A DNA stretch of 64,000 nt from NCBI GenBank assembly GCA_947359465.1, contig OX375878.1, positions 75,684,416-75,748,415 of the forward strand, given 5' to 3'. The position numbers and the translations under genes were made by a program. Below are positions 23,421 through 35,372 of this stretch, piece after piece. Position 1 is the first letter of the stretch. Each line of letters begins with the position of its first letter. This DNA is from Metellina segmentata. Lineage: Eukaryota > Arthropoda > Arachnida > Araneae > Tetragnathidae. The notes under the pieces were generated by a model that saw nothing but the letters and a program-made list of their open reading frames with translations, ran no database searches and had not been told where the DNA came from.

Positions 23421-24414
23421 ATTGCACTTTGGACTCATAATAACTTATGGTTTTATTTTTACGGCGTAGAGAATGGGATATTTAGCTCTGTGTCCTTCGA
23501 CGCCTGGAATTTCGCTTTTGCTTTTTGATCGTGATGTTAGTCGCTGATTTGATTTGCACAATCGACTGATTAATAACTTTATGCATTGTAATGACCGAAT
23601 GAATAATTCCATTGTGTGACGTCATGTTCTTCGGTAGCCTTTGATTGCCATGTCATAGTTCTGGTCTCTAATGAAGGCTTGATATGAATCAAAATGTTCA
23701 TTTTCTAATTTTTATTAAAGTTTTTGAAAATGTGGTTCGAAGTTTTTGTGGCAAAATTAATTCAAAAGAAGCAAATAGAAGGAGACTGAGTTCCTTCAAC
23801 CTTTGGTGATTTTGCTTAATGCAGTACAAGGGTTGAATGGATGAATAAAGTCAATTTCCTCAGTTTTCATAAATGAGTGAATTTAAAATTGTGTGTGAAA
23901 GTTAAAGGCGTATCAATGCGAAATATATACACTTAAAACTTTCATTTGCTTCTAAAGGAATTTTTATAACAATTAAAAGGACAGACTTTTGCTTTACGAA
24001 ATTTGCAAACAAATACTTTCAATCCAATACAACATATCTATAACAATGTATTATCGAATCAAATTACGATCTAGAAAAATATGTCACAGATATTCGCTTT
24101 ATTATCTGAGATAAATAGAAAGAAGATAGAAATATAATAAACTTTATTTCGCACTGGTCTGACGTAAATTTGTAATAAAGTTTCATATTTAAATGAATAC
24201 GTTCTAGGTTTTAGTAAATTAAAAGAACACTTTGAATTTCATTAGTTCCCCTAGCATGCCTTTTCACCTATATGTTGTAGTATCATAAGGTAACACTAGA
24301 GTAAAAGACAACACATTTGAGTATCATAAAATAACGCATTAGTGCAACAGTTTCAACAAGTTGCCGTGACACTCTGTGTGCTTTACAGGTGAGACGGTTT
24401 GAATTGCATAAGGT

Positions 24415-24470
24415 GGGAGGTAGGTATTTAATTAACGTTGTACTGGTACACAACACAACGGGCTATTTTG
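24415..24470 (-). repeat. SINE family 1, tail fragment
   Basis: Only the terminal GGTAGGTATTTAATTAACGT and CACAACGGGCTATT segments remain. Confidence 0.65.
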
Positions 24471-24587
24471 AATTGTGTACGATTTATTTCTTTCATCTTG
24501 AACTTTTTTCAAGTATGTTTACAAATAATTTCAAGATAGGATAGATAAAATATAAATAATTTTAAGTGTCCTTAAAAATAATTATAT

Positions 24588-24690
24588 TGGCAAAATAATT
24601 ATATTGGCAAAATAATTATTTGTATTAATTTAAAATTCTTAAGTACATTTAAAAAAATATTTTTACAAATATTTAAAAAAATATTTTTAT
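24588..24690. repeat. Short AT tandem repeats
   Basis: A 20-bp unit TTATATTGGCAAAATAA repeated two to three times, then a doubled TTTAAAAAAATATTTTTA motif. Local slippage-type duplication. Confidence 0.75.
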
Positions 24691-25009
24691 AAGCCACTTC
24701 CAGCAAAACGGATAAATATTGACAACATTTTTTTTGAAAATGAATCAAAATTATATATTTTTGACAGAGCAAGTAATATAGTACATTTCTGGTGTGCCCT
24801 AGAAATCCAGTAAGTAGCTTATGTGTGCAATGAAAATATAAAGTTTTAAAATCGCTGAACTGGAGTATCATACGGTCTATTTAAGTTCCATTATTTCTTC
24901 TAACGAATATTATTTCTCCGACAAATCCTTTATTAAAATAGCCACTGTTGGAGTTACTCAAATCAAATTCAACAAACCCTACTCATCAATTAAACGCTTC
25001 CAATGAAGG

Positions 25010-25445
25010 ATTAATGAGACATCGCGTAAGATGTTCACAATTCTGGTGCTCATTGTAATTCTGGTGTCTCCCTTAAGACCCAAGACACCAAAATGGATTT
25101 CCGTTGCACCATGATCCATCTCTTGAGTGGATGTTCCACTGCGAAGGGGGGTGTAAGTGATGAGTGAAGCCTCGCCAGTGTCCTGGCAGTCGTCATCCGT
25201 GACACCACCTGTCAGGACAGAAACCCCTTAATCCTCCCAGACTCCTCCTCCGCGGTTGACCGAAACCTCTCCAGTTCAACAACTTTCTCCCTTCGCACAG
25301 CGCCATTTGTTATGATGGTCCGCCATTAGAATAACGCTCGGAGTCGGAATCGAATGCTGTGCAATTCCGGGTGACATATGCAGTTGTGTGCGCCGTCGTG
25401 TCCATCATCATGTCTGTCTTGTTTGGACTGTCGTCTTTTAAATTT
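25010..25445. promoter_or_regulatory. Candidate conserved non-coding island
   Basis: GC-rich for the window and non-repetitive. Contains GGATTA near the left edge and TTAATCC at about 25230 (Otx/bicoid-class homeodomain cores), a CACCTG E-box near 25207 and CCATTAG near 25323. Candidate Irx enhancer based on motifs and position. Confidence 0.3.
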
Positions 25446-25595
25446 CTTTGGTCGAGGAATACGATTGAAAATCATTATTAACGTATTTGCATTCAGGAGC
25501 GTATTCTTGGTGAAGGGGGATCCCCGAAGTTAGCTTGAATGAAATCAATATTTTGGAAAGTCGACATGGGCTAGATCAGCGTCCGAAGTTGTTTC

Positions 25596-26365
25596 GGTAC
25601 TGCTACGGTCAACGTTTATAGCGGTGGCAACGGCCTTGGTGATTTTTTGGGGGGGCACTTCTAAACTCGCCAAGGAATGAATTATTAAAAAAAAAAATTT
25701 CTTTGAACTATATTTTTCTTTTTACAACGGAAAATGAAAGCTTAAAAATACATTTGTGAACGTTTTGAAAATCTTTTGCTTATCCAGACATAAACGAACA
25801 CAAAACTAACGATTAGACACTCTTTCACTTCCAAAAGATTTACTTCTAGCAGAAAAACTAAGCTGCGAATGTCGGGTAAGAATACCCTGAAACTTATCAA
25901 TTACACTAAATACAGTGCGTATGCTGAAAAGAAAAAGATATTTTAAGAAAAAAAGCAAGAAATAATGGAACCTGATGCTTCAGAACTGTTCCGGGACAAA
26001 AATTATTAAAAAAGAAAGTTCTACAAATGACGGAAAACCAGAACTCGACCTTTGAAAAAAATAAAATATAATATAATTCTACAACTGGAGAAAAACAATT
26101 AAATGAACCAATGAAATCAAAGAAAACAAATTTTAAAGGACCAATGAAATCATACTACTTTAACGTGTTGTGAAAGAACTTTCTAGAATAATCCAAATTA
26201 AAATGTAAAATTTCCGTTTGTCGAGTTGCAATGAAAACCACAATAACCCTACAATAACCTTAAATACAGATTTGGGCCTTAACCTACCGTAACTTGCTAC
26301 TAGAAGTGCGCCAAAAAATTGCCACGGCCGTTGCCACCGCTATAAACGTAGACTGTAGCTGTATT
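25596..26365 (+). mobile_element. Terminal-inverted-repeat element GGTACAGC, copy 1
   Basis: A 770-bp element with about 60-bp inverted ends (left GGTACTGCTACGGTCAACG; right, complemented, starts AATACAGCTACAGTCTACG). It is flanked by a perfect 8-bp duplication GTTGTTTC (25588-25595 and 26366-26373). No transposase is seen; the interior is AT-rich and matches copies 2 and 4. An 8-bp duplication suggests hAT-, Merlin- or P-type transposition. Assigned by terminal structure only. Confidence 0.9.
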
Positions 26366-26889
26366 GTTGTTTCTACGTAAGAACCCAAGTGTCTTTAAAA
26401 TTTCTGACGTAGCCTGTATTGCTAAATATAGTACATGGGCTCTTCCTAGACTGTGCTTCAAAACTATTAAACTAAACAAGGCATTTATTAAAGCTGTACG
26501 AGGTGTATTCACATAACACGACTTCTCTGGAACTGACGAACTCGGTCACAAAAACTATCACTCTCCCAAACAAGAATTCCGATTCCGATTAAAGATGAAA
26601 TCGAAATTCTTGTTGATAAAGCAAGCGAAGAACCCATCCAAGGGAAGGTGTGTGGAACTTCAGCAGAGAACTATACCATAGATTTCAATAGTGTAGGATT
26701 TGTCTTAGGATCGTAGGTATCTAAGTACCTTAGGTTCCTAGCTATCTATTAATTTACCGTGTGGTGTACTGCCTCTGGGAAAGATAGATGTCGAGACCTC
26801 AAGATGCCCAAGCGATCTTTCTCAACTCTCTATTTTTATCTCCATCCTTTCTTGTCACAATTACCTGCCATCGTCTGCATTGTGTTCTA

Positions 26890-26936
26890 CGCACCTTGGC
26901 CAAATATGGCCCTTGCGTCATAAAACCTAAAAACAA
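26890..26936 (+). repeat. SINE family 2, tail fragment
   Basis: GGCCAAATATGGCCCTTGCG followed by TCATAAAACC is the reverse complement of the family 2 tail seen at 53643 and 62585. Confidence 0.55.
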
Positions 26937-27169
26937 CTAATTTAAGATCGTAGGAAGGAAATCATTTCAAATGGCTTTCAGAAGAGTGAACTTTTTACCC
27001 CAAATGGAAAATAATTGTTCTGTATGAAACAGATCGATCTCAGTACCCTATATCTTCCTACCTCGTTCTCTTTTCCAACAGGGGCGTGTTTAGATAAGAC
27101 ATTCCCTGAAACATTGATGTTTCAAAAATAAATGAAGGTCACTCAATCGAAGTAAATTGAAGTTTTATT

Positions 27170-27998
27170 GGTACAGCTACAGTCTACGTTAATAGCAGTG
27201 GCAACGGTGATTTGTGTGTGTGTGTGTTTTGGCGCACTTTTAATGTTGATAAGGAAAGAAATAATTAAAAAAATCTTTTCATTTCAAGACTATTTTTCTT
27301 TTTACAGCGGTAAATGAAAGCTTCAAAACACATTTGAGAACGTTTTAAAAAAGATATTTTATAAAAACTTTCACTACAAGTAATGAGCTTAAATGCATTT
27401 GTGACCCAGCAAAAAAACTAAGCTGCGAATGTTGGGTAAAAATACCCTGAAACTTATCAATTACACTAAATACAATGGGAATGTTGAAAAAGAAAACGAT
27501 TTATAAAAGTAAATAAAGCAAGAAATAATCCAACCTGATACGTCAGAACTATTCCGGGAAAAAATTATTGAAAAAGAAAGTTGCACAAATGGCTAAAAAA
27601 ACAATAAATGTTATGACGCTATCGTGAAAAAAATTATAATAAAAGAAAATTCCACAACTGCCGAAAAACCATTAAATGAACCAATGAAATTCAAGAAAAA
27701 AAATTTTAAAGGACCAATGCAATCAAAGGATATTTTAAAATTAAAATAACCAATGGATTCAAAGAAAAAATTTCAAACGAATCAACGAAATCAAACGACT
27801 TTAACGGATTTTGAAAGAACTTTGTAGAATAATCAAAAGGAAAATTGAAAGTTTCCGTTTGCCAAGGTTGCCATGATAACGACAATAATCGTAAATACAG
27901 ATAGGTTGCCTTAACTTACCGTAACTCGCTACTAGAAGTGCGCCAAAAATATCGCCAAGGTCGTTGGCACCGTTATAAATGTAGAGTGTAGCTGTACC
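27170..27998 (+). mobile_element. Terminal-inverted-repeat element GGTACAGC, copy 2
   Basis: An 829-bp element, ends GGTACAGCTACAGTCTACG and the complement ending GCTGTACC, with a perfect 8-bp duplication GTTTTATT (27162-27169 and 27999-28006). Its interior aligns with copy 1, including the segment AAGCTGCGAATGTTGGGTAA. A TG-dinucleotide expansion lies inside the left inverted repeat. Non-autonomous. Confidence 0.92.
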
Positions 27999-28598
27999 GT
28001 TTTATTTCACCCACAAGTAGACAAATCGTGAAAATGACTGAAAATATTCAAATACGTTTGTAATAAAATGCTCATTTAGTAATACAGCAATTTGATCGGT
28101 AATTAATGTGAGTGAAAAAACCATCTATATGCTAGGTGACTGTACGAGTGAGAAAAACAAGGCGAGAAAAACTATTGTTTATTCATTAAGATATTAGTGA
28201 CAAGGCACGAAATTAAGGGTAGGGCACACTATGAACCCCCTTAAAGGATTTTGTGTCAAAAAATACATAGTGAATCCTATTCAATCAGTGTACGTTATTT
28301 CGCTTATCACATAGATAAAGTACAGATAGATAAGCCAGATAATAGTCACAAAACCACTAAACGTAATGCTTATTTAATATTATAGCTTTTTAATCGATAT
28401 AAAAAAATCGAGAGACAACGGTAATTTGGAAAAGACCAAACTTAGAAATGCATTCTCTTTGACCTACCTTGGTAGAACATATCTTTACATTCAATTCAGT
28501 GCACAAAATTGTAAAGATATATATTATAAATTTTTATCTTATCAAGCTTCTCCCTTCCTTTCTCATTTTTTTAATATAGATCTTATATTGCATTCTCT

Positions 28599-28782
28599 GG
28601 TACAGCTACAGTCTACGTTTATGACCGGTGGCAACGGCATTGGCGATTTTTTTTTTTGGCGCACTTTTAAAGTTGCCAAGGAAAGAATTATATCAAAACT
28701 CTTTTTCATTCAACCGTTTAGCCAGATGGGCTGCCTTAATCTTCCGTTGCCAGTGCTCATAAACGTAGAGTGTAGCTGTACC
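28599..28782. mobile_element. Terminal-inverted-repeat element GGTACAGC, copy 3 (deleted)
   Basis: A 184-bp version retaining both ends (GGTACAGCTACAGTCTACG and GCTGTACC complement) but only about 60 bp between them. The flanks CATTCTCT and CATTCGCG agree at 6 of 8 positions, consistent with a decayed target duplication. Confidence 0.85.
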
Positions 28783-29390
28783 CATTCGCGATTCCGCGAC
28801 ATTATTTTCATTGTTTCTTTTATATGCATCTTCACATTGCTTATACAAAATAAAACACGTAGTTTACTTTTGGTCTAGTTTGGGCTTACAACCTTCACTT
28901 TTTACTACACAAGGAATACCCTATCTAAAAATATTTTCAAATTTTAACAATGTTTTCAACATACGCATTGCTAACTAAAATCTATACAAATTGCTTCGTC
29001 CCAAAACACATTGTTTACATAGGTGATATAAGTGAACCAATGAAAAAAATGAACAAGAAATTACACAACAACTGGTACTGAAACAAAAGAACATGCATGA
29101 AAACGAAATTCTTTAAAATTGCTGTTGTTATGCAGTAAGTAAAATTTTGAAATTTAATAAAGACATTGAAATGGATTTATTAAACCGACATGTATTTAAA
29201 CGACTGATAGATCAAGATCTTCCAACATTTATGAAAAGTTAAAAGAAAATTTTTCTCATTATCTGGCTTACTTGTGTGAATAAACGGAAAACTCGCAGCG
29301 ACACACAAGTCTTCATCTTATCTGGAAGGCTGCCAGTACTTTGATCTTAATTTGGTAATAGCTTTTAATAAATAGATGGGTTAAAACTAG

Positions 29391-30149
29391 GGTACAGCTA
29401 CACTCTACGTTTATGAGTGATGGCAATGGCTTGGCGATTTTTTTTGGCGCACTTCTAGTAGCGAGTTACGATAAATTAAGGCGACCCATCTTTCGTTATG
29501 GTTGTTGTGGTTCTCATGGCAACCTCGGCAAACGGAAACTTTCAATTTTCATTTTGATATTCTAGAAAGTTCTTTCACAACACGTTAAAGTCGTTTGATT
29601 TCATTGATTCGTATGAAATTTTTTCTTACTTCCCATTGGTTATTTTGTTTTTAAAATATCCTTTGATTGTATTGGTCCTTTTAAATCGTTTTCTGTGATA
29701 CCATTAGTCCATTTATTTGTATTTTGACAGTTGTGGAATTTTTATTTTACTATAGTAGTTTTCACGAAAGGATTAAGAGTTTTGTTTTTTGACCATTTTA
29801 GTTTTGATTATTTTTTTACGAAAGAATTCTGATGTTATCAGGTTATATTATTTCTTGCTTTTTCTTTTTCAACATGTCCACTGTATTTCGTGTTCGTATC
29901 TTAGTTTCTCTGATGGTTCACAAATGTGTTTTGATATGTGCTTAAGCTTACTACTTTTTGTGAAATTTTTAAAAAAATATACCTTTTAAAACGTTCTGAA
30001 ATGCGTTTAAAAAGTGTATTGTAAAAAGAAAAAAACTTGTGACAGAAAAAGAATTACGAAATAATTCTTTCCTGGGCGACTTTAGAAGTGCGCCAAAAAA
30101 ATCGCCAAGCCAGTTGCCATTGCTCATAAACGCAGAGTGTAGCTGTTCC
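29391..30149 (-). mobile_element. Terminal-inverted-repeat element GGTACAGC, copy 4 (inverted)
   Basis: A 759-bp element with a perfect 8-bp duplication AAAACTAG (29383-29390 and 30150-30157). Its interior is the reverse complement of copies 1 and 2, so it inserted in the opposite orientation. Ends GGTACAGCTACACTCTACG and the matching GCTGTTCC. Non-autonomous; no transposase. Confidence 0.92.
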
Positions 30150-30797
30150 AAAACTAGTAACGTACTGTAACATGAGCATATTTGTTCTTTAATTTTACCC
30201 ACATGATAACTTCACGACATCAGATTTTCGCCAATAAGATAGATTCTAAAGACATACACTAGAGGCATATAAAATTATAATTAAATAACCATGCAATTTA
30301 CAGCAATATAAAGCAATGATATCGTAAACTATGTTTATTGGAGATAAATTATTTCGTTATTTATGCCTTTTGTGTTTATGTCTATTGAATACAAAGTGAG
30401 CTTTTTTAAGTGAATTATTTGCGCCTGTGTAACACAAGTTGCATGCATAACGTGCTCTTGATAAATAGATAAGGAATTGTAATTTCACGTCACCGTTATA
30501 TCCTTTCCCTGCAGAATATTTAATAAGACATGTGTTGGCTGTGTCACTAAACTTGCAGAATTTATGAAGCTATTCATTGCAAAGGAAGTGTTCCAAGAAG
30601 TCTACAACTGGTTTCAATCAAGTAACATAATTTTAAAGGTTTTATGCTCTTCCCTTTATTTTTTAAAGATTTAATTTATACGTGGAAGGCATTAAAAGCA
30701 TTCGCTTAAGAGAAAGTGTACATTATTTACAGGACGAATAAAATTGGATGGCATGTTTATGCACAAAATAAATGGATGCTTTATTAGATATTAGTAT

Positions 30798-30825
30798 TAT
30801 TTTACTATTCTAACTTGTTTTTCAA
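30798..30825. repeat. Perfect short hairpin
   Basis: ATTCTAACTTG and CAAGTTAGAAT flank a T-rich loop of about five bases. Isolated, no known role. Confidence 0.7.
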
Positions 30826-30854
30826 GTTAGAATCTATATTTTGGTTGTTTGGTT

Positions 30855-30902
30855 TTGTGTTGTAAAGTGGTTGGTTTTTTGGTGCAAGGGCCATATTTGA
30901 GC
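30855..30902 (-). repeat. SINE family 2, tail fragment
   Basis: GGTTGGTTTTTTGGTGCAAG followed by GGCCATATTTGAGCC matches the 3' tail of family 2. Confidence 0.6.
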
Positions 30903-31439
30903 CTTATTAAGTTCAATGAAATAAAGCAGAGCAACAAGAGGTAAATTCCCTAAGTAATGTACGAATAACATTTCCTAAAACCTATCTATCATAAATATAA
31001 CCATAGTACATGTATTACAAAGTAAGATAAACTCAAAATGCGATTTGTTTTGTTATTTTAAAAAGTAATTATGGTAACATAACTTTTTTTACTGTCGTCA
31101 CTGATACATTTTCTAAAACATTTCTTGTATCGGTTATGGTAATGGTTATTGGTTTCTTGAAAAATTTTGTTATTGTATTTTTTGTACTATTGACTCTTAG
31201 GTTCAGTTATTAAAAATTCGATGCTTTTACACGATACCTTTAAATACGTTCCAAAGACAATTTGATTTGCTGTTTTTCAAATGCTGTTGTTAATAAAATT
31301 AATTTCAAATTATTTGTTCGAAAAAAATTGTCAAGATTAGCAGGAAGTTTTATCACCTTTTGTCTCCCGAGTATTTCCTAGAACCTTTGAAACGAGATAA
31401 CACCGTGTCATTAATAATATTTTACAATCTCGTTAGATA

Positions 31440-31690
31440 TATCGAATGGCATTTATCGGACAGTACGCTCTTATAAAAAGCACTCATCGCTCCAAACACC
31501 CCAAGTGCAGGAAGCAGGCTTGCCCTTCAATCAAAGGTGCCCGACTCTTTTATTCCTGTGCTCATTATTTGAGGAATAGTGTCAACAGATAAGGACAACT
31601 CTACCCTCAATGACTCGAAGAGATTGTTTGCTTTTACTTAACAGCATAAGAGTGTTGCCGACAATGGACTTTGGGACGCGTAGGGCTTAA
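31440..31690. promoter_or_regulatory. Candidate enhancer with TCF- and GATA-type sites
   Basis: A non-repetitive, GC-richer stretch containing ATCAAAGG (31530-31537, TCF/LEF core), CAAGTG (31502-31507, NK-type core) and AGATAAGG (31587-31594, GATA core) within 100 bp. Irx genes respond to Wnt signalling in several animals, so a TCF site is plausible, but no functional evidence is present in the sequence. Confidence 0.3.
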
Positions 31691-32239
31691 GGTACCGAAG
31701 ACTAACGTTTTGGTCCAAATTGCAGTAGAAACACAAATTCTGACGTGCCCACATTGTGGTAGAGCATGCCTATGATACCATGACATGGATAGTAGTTTAG
31801 AGATGGACACATGTCTGGAATCTTGAGCTCATTCGAGTACCAAAACATCAAAACACTTAACGTGTTAAGTTCACGTTTCATTTGTATAATTTGCATGGCC
31901 AGACTTACGAAGTCAATTTCGGTAAATCTATAAGAGACCACTCAAAATATTAAAACCAAAGTTTAATTAAATGATGCCTTTTGAAACTAAGTGGATTGAG
32001 TAGTTGGTAATAGAAAGCCTATTAGAAGTAAAAATAATCGTTAAGTGTCTGATAATAAAACCCAGAAGAAAAATTAACTGTAAGTGTATAGGCATAAGAC
32101 TGCCCATGGTAATTCACACAGATCTTTCCAATTTACACAGTTGGAAGTTTTTAGATTTTTTCAAAATTTTAATGTTCAAAAATCAGATAGCGATGTGTTT
32201 ATTTAATGGTATCTGAAATATAAGTCGTAATTTTTTTTA

Positions 32240-32362
32240 CCACGGTTCAAAATTACGATGCGTTGTCCTCGAATTATTTAGATCGGTTCTGATCCCGGAC
32301 ATCAATAGTTCGTTGTATTGCTCCAGTGCGACGTACATTGAACTGACTGCCAACCTACCTAG
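32240..32362 (+). repeat. SINE family 1, 3' part
   Basis: Plus-oriented tail: GTTGTATTGCTCCAGTGCGA, then CGTACATTGAACTGACTGCC and the terminal CAACCTACC. Confidence 0.7.
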
Positions 32363-33190
32363 AAATTTGAGATAAAATATTCATCTGTTGTTTGATTCTT
32401 CTATTGGGCCCATATTACTCTTGACCTCTATATCATGCACATTATTTAAAATATTTCGAAAGTGTTTTTAAGCTCTAAGCCTCATGAGAAAGAAGTTTAA
32501 TTTTATTATTATATACAGATCAATCATTGCACCCTTGAGTAGTTAAGCGGTTCGGAAGAGTACCTTAAGGCTAAAACTGATATCAGATTGTAATATGATA
32601 ATGTATTTTGTACTTTTGAACAACATAAAGTAACAATAACTTTGGCCTTACTAATTTCAGGGATAAGTAAAAAACCTAGTCGGTGGAATTTTTTTTAAAG
32701 CATTTCACTGATCAATTGTACACTGTGTAGGATCTTTTTTGGAGGTTACTTGAGTTTCATTAAATCTCTAAAAATAAAATTATTACCTAAATGCCTACCA
32801 AGTCAATATAGTAGAGTAAAAAAATTCAATGGTTAGTACAACCATATGTGGAGCAGTATTATGAAAACCAGAGGAAATTGATCCCTTTAGACTTTGTTAT
32901 TTGTATGAAAAAATTAGAAGGAAGTCTTACACTCGCACAAAAGTTTGTACCGTTCTTTTTTGACCACTCTCGATAGAAAATATTCTCTCTTTGATTGATT
33001 GACATGCCGAAATAAAACAAACATTATTTTACATATGACGTTTACCCAAGAATTCGTTAATTCCTAGTATGTGTGATTTACGAACGCATATTTGTTGCAA
33101 CTATCAAAATGACCAATATGTAATTTCTCCTAAAAGTGTATCTGAACATAAAATGCACTATACAGCTTTAACAGTTTGTAAGATATTACT

Positions 33191-33508
33191 AAAGCATTTA
33201 GAAACATTCTATTGAAACCTGTTACATTCTCACTTCTAGGCAATTTCTAGACTCAGGAATAGTATATTTCGATTTGCATTTACCAATGAAATCAAATTAA
33301 AATGTTAATATTAGAACATATTCATAACTACTACACAAAATTCTCCATTAAAGCATTTAGAAACATTTGATTGAAACCTGTTACATTCGCACTTCTAGGC
33401 AATTTCTAGACTCAGGAACAGTATATTTCGATTTGTATTTCCTAATGAAATCAAATTAAAATGTTAATAATAGAACATCTTTATAACTCCTACACAAAAT
33501 TCTCCATT
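33191..33508. repeat. Two-copy tandem duplication of 159 bp
   Basis: AAAGCATTTAGAAACATT recurs at 33191 and 33350 and the copies stay aligned over their full length with about ten differences. Shared internal motif CTTCTAGGCAATTTCTAGAC. No coding content. Confidence 0.92.
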
Positions 33509-34364
33509 ACAACATTTCAGTCCAAAGCAAAATGAAAATTTCACAACTCTATATTTTTCTCAATTTCACAGAGGAAATTTTAATATTACAAGCATTCATA
33601 AAATCTTACTCCCTCTATTTTCCTAAACCTTTATTTTACAAAAAAAGCCACAAAGGATATTGTTGCTGGTCAGTTACCTCTTCTAAAACGGACTTTCAAA
33701 GGAACCGAAAGATATAGTCACGTCATCACAGCCCTCTTCTAACTACTTTCTTCTCTTCTGAGTCATTGCCTCAAAGAGGACCATCACAAAAACACTATCG
33801 ACCTCAGTTTTGACAGCGAAATCAAAGGTCGATCGTGAGCAAACACGACAGGTGAATCATTCCCCGTGGTGTGAATCGGCGACATCAAAGAAAGGCAAAT
33901 CACCACTTATGCGGATGTCTAATCGGTATTCCAATATTTATATGCTGATACGGATGATGATGAGCGTTGTATTATTGATTCCGATAAACAATCGATAAAA
34001 ATTGCGATTGTTTTTTAACCATCTGTAAAAAGGAAAATTCAATCAAGTTCCAAGTGGATTCAGTTTTGTGAAACGTAATTTAAAACACCGGTTTATAGTC
34101 TTAAGGAATATTTATTTAATTAAAAATTTCTTTCACATTTTTCTCTTCACCTTGAACCACAAAGTTCATTCCGTGAACTAGGTAACATTTTCATTCAATA
34201 AATAAAATAAAATTTGATTTCTTCTCAAACACATCCTAAAATATGTAAAAACCTTTTGTAGCCCGGTATGATAAGTAGCGTAATAGCAACCGAAGATTTG
34301 AGAGTGTTCAAAACTCGATCCTACTTATCATGTACGTGGGGTATTGTGCATTTTTAACCTCAAT

Positions 34365-34855
34365 ACCCCGGAAACAGAAAGTGCTTAAAACTGCAACGAA
34401 CGTTGCAAAACAAAGTGTTTGCATAACAATTTTTCCTTAATTTTATCAAAATTTTGGCCGATTTCTTTTCTAGTCATAATTTACGAGGTTCTGCAGTGCA
34501 AAGCGTGGTCCTTGCCACACCTTTTTTTCTTCTCTAGTTACGAAACAACCTCCCTACACCGCCCAAATTACCACTAACACTTTATAAATAACACATCTTC
34601 TATGTCCAATGACAAAATATTTAACTTCAAAAGTTATCGACAGAATAGCAAATTCTGAAAATATGCCTTGGTTTTAAATAAAGTAAGTTAATTAATTTCG
34701 ATTAGCTTTATTATAAATACGTAATACATATTTAGCCGATAATTGTGTTTTACGTCTGTTTTTGATTTTACTGCAGTTTTCAAAATTCGGACTAAATGCC
34801 TTCAGGTTAATTGCAATTGCTTGGAGTTGTGTTGCAGAACACTGAATATAATTCT
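34365..34855. repeat. Dispersed 500-bp repeat, copy A
   Basis: Aligns in direct orientation with 63205-63700. Shared blocks are GTTCTGCAGTGCAAAGCG, TGTCCAATGACAAAATATTT, TAGCCGATAATTGT and TGATTTTACTGCAG. The right end abuts a SINE. Probably an uncharacterised transposable element without coding sequence. Confidence 0.8.
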
Positions 34856-34856
34856 G

Positions 34857-35065
34857 CCACACCAATGTGAGGGCAAATACCCTCGCGTTGGAGCGGTGTG
34901 GAAGTTTGGAGAGTGGGGTACCAGCTGAAGTGTGACGTCATCATCTGACTGACCGTGGTTTAAAACTACTAGATATTGTTCTCGGATTTTTCTCTTCGGG
35001 ATTGATCCTGGACTGTCGTCGATAGCCCTTGGTGTATCTCCTGTTCGACTTAAATTAAACAACTT
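34857..35065 (+). repeat. SINE family 1, head-less copy
   Basis: Plus orientation. Body motifs CCTCGCGTTGGAGCGGTGTG, GAAGTTTGGAGAGTGGGGTA and TCGGGATTGATCCTGGACTG are present. The tRNA-like head is missing. Confidence 0.75.
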
Positions 35066-35164
35066 ACCTAAAGTCTGTGGCAAATTGTTTGAATCAGATT
35101 GAATTTAATATTAAATACCTAAGATTCTAAAAGAAAAACAGTTAAAGAAGAATGACTGTGAAGT

Positions 35165-35372
35165 TTGTAGGGTGTCATGACCCAAGAGCTACATTAGGTC
35201 AAGTTGTGCCAAACACAAATCAGGCACCGTCAGGTAATGGGCATACACACACAATGAAAGGTTTACTGAAACAGAGGAGGGAAATATACCCATGGTACAA
35301 CAATCGAACCTGAACCACTTACAACTCTCAGTGTGAAAACCCACTGAGTTAAGACTAGCTCGGGCCGCGCAG
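35165..35372 (-). repeat. SINE family 2, near full length
   Basis: Minus orientation. The right end is a tRNA-like head (complement TAACTCAGTGGG as A box and GGTTCAGGTTCGATTG as B box). The body has GTAATGGGCATACACACAC, and the left end is the tail with GTTGTGCCAAACACAAATC. A tRNA-derived SINE by the two internal promoter boxes. Confidence 0.7.

Noticed and set aside
28426..28878. Open frame of 150 codons
   Set aside because: It runs through the deleted terminal-inverted-repeat element and AT-rich flank; the peptide is Phe/Leu/Ser-rich with no recognisable domain.
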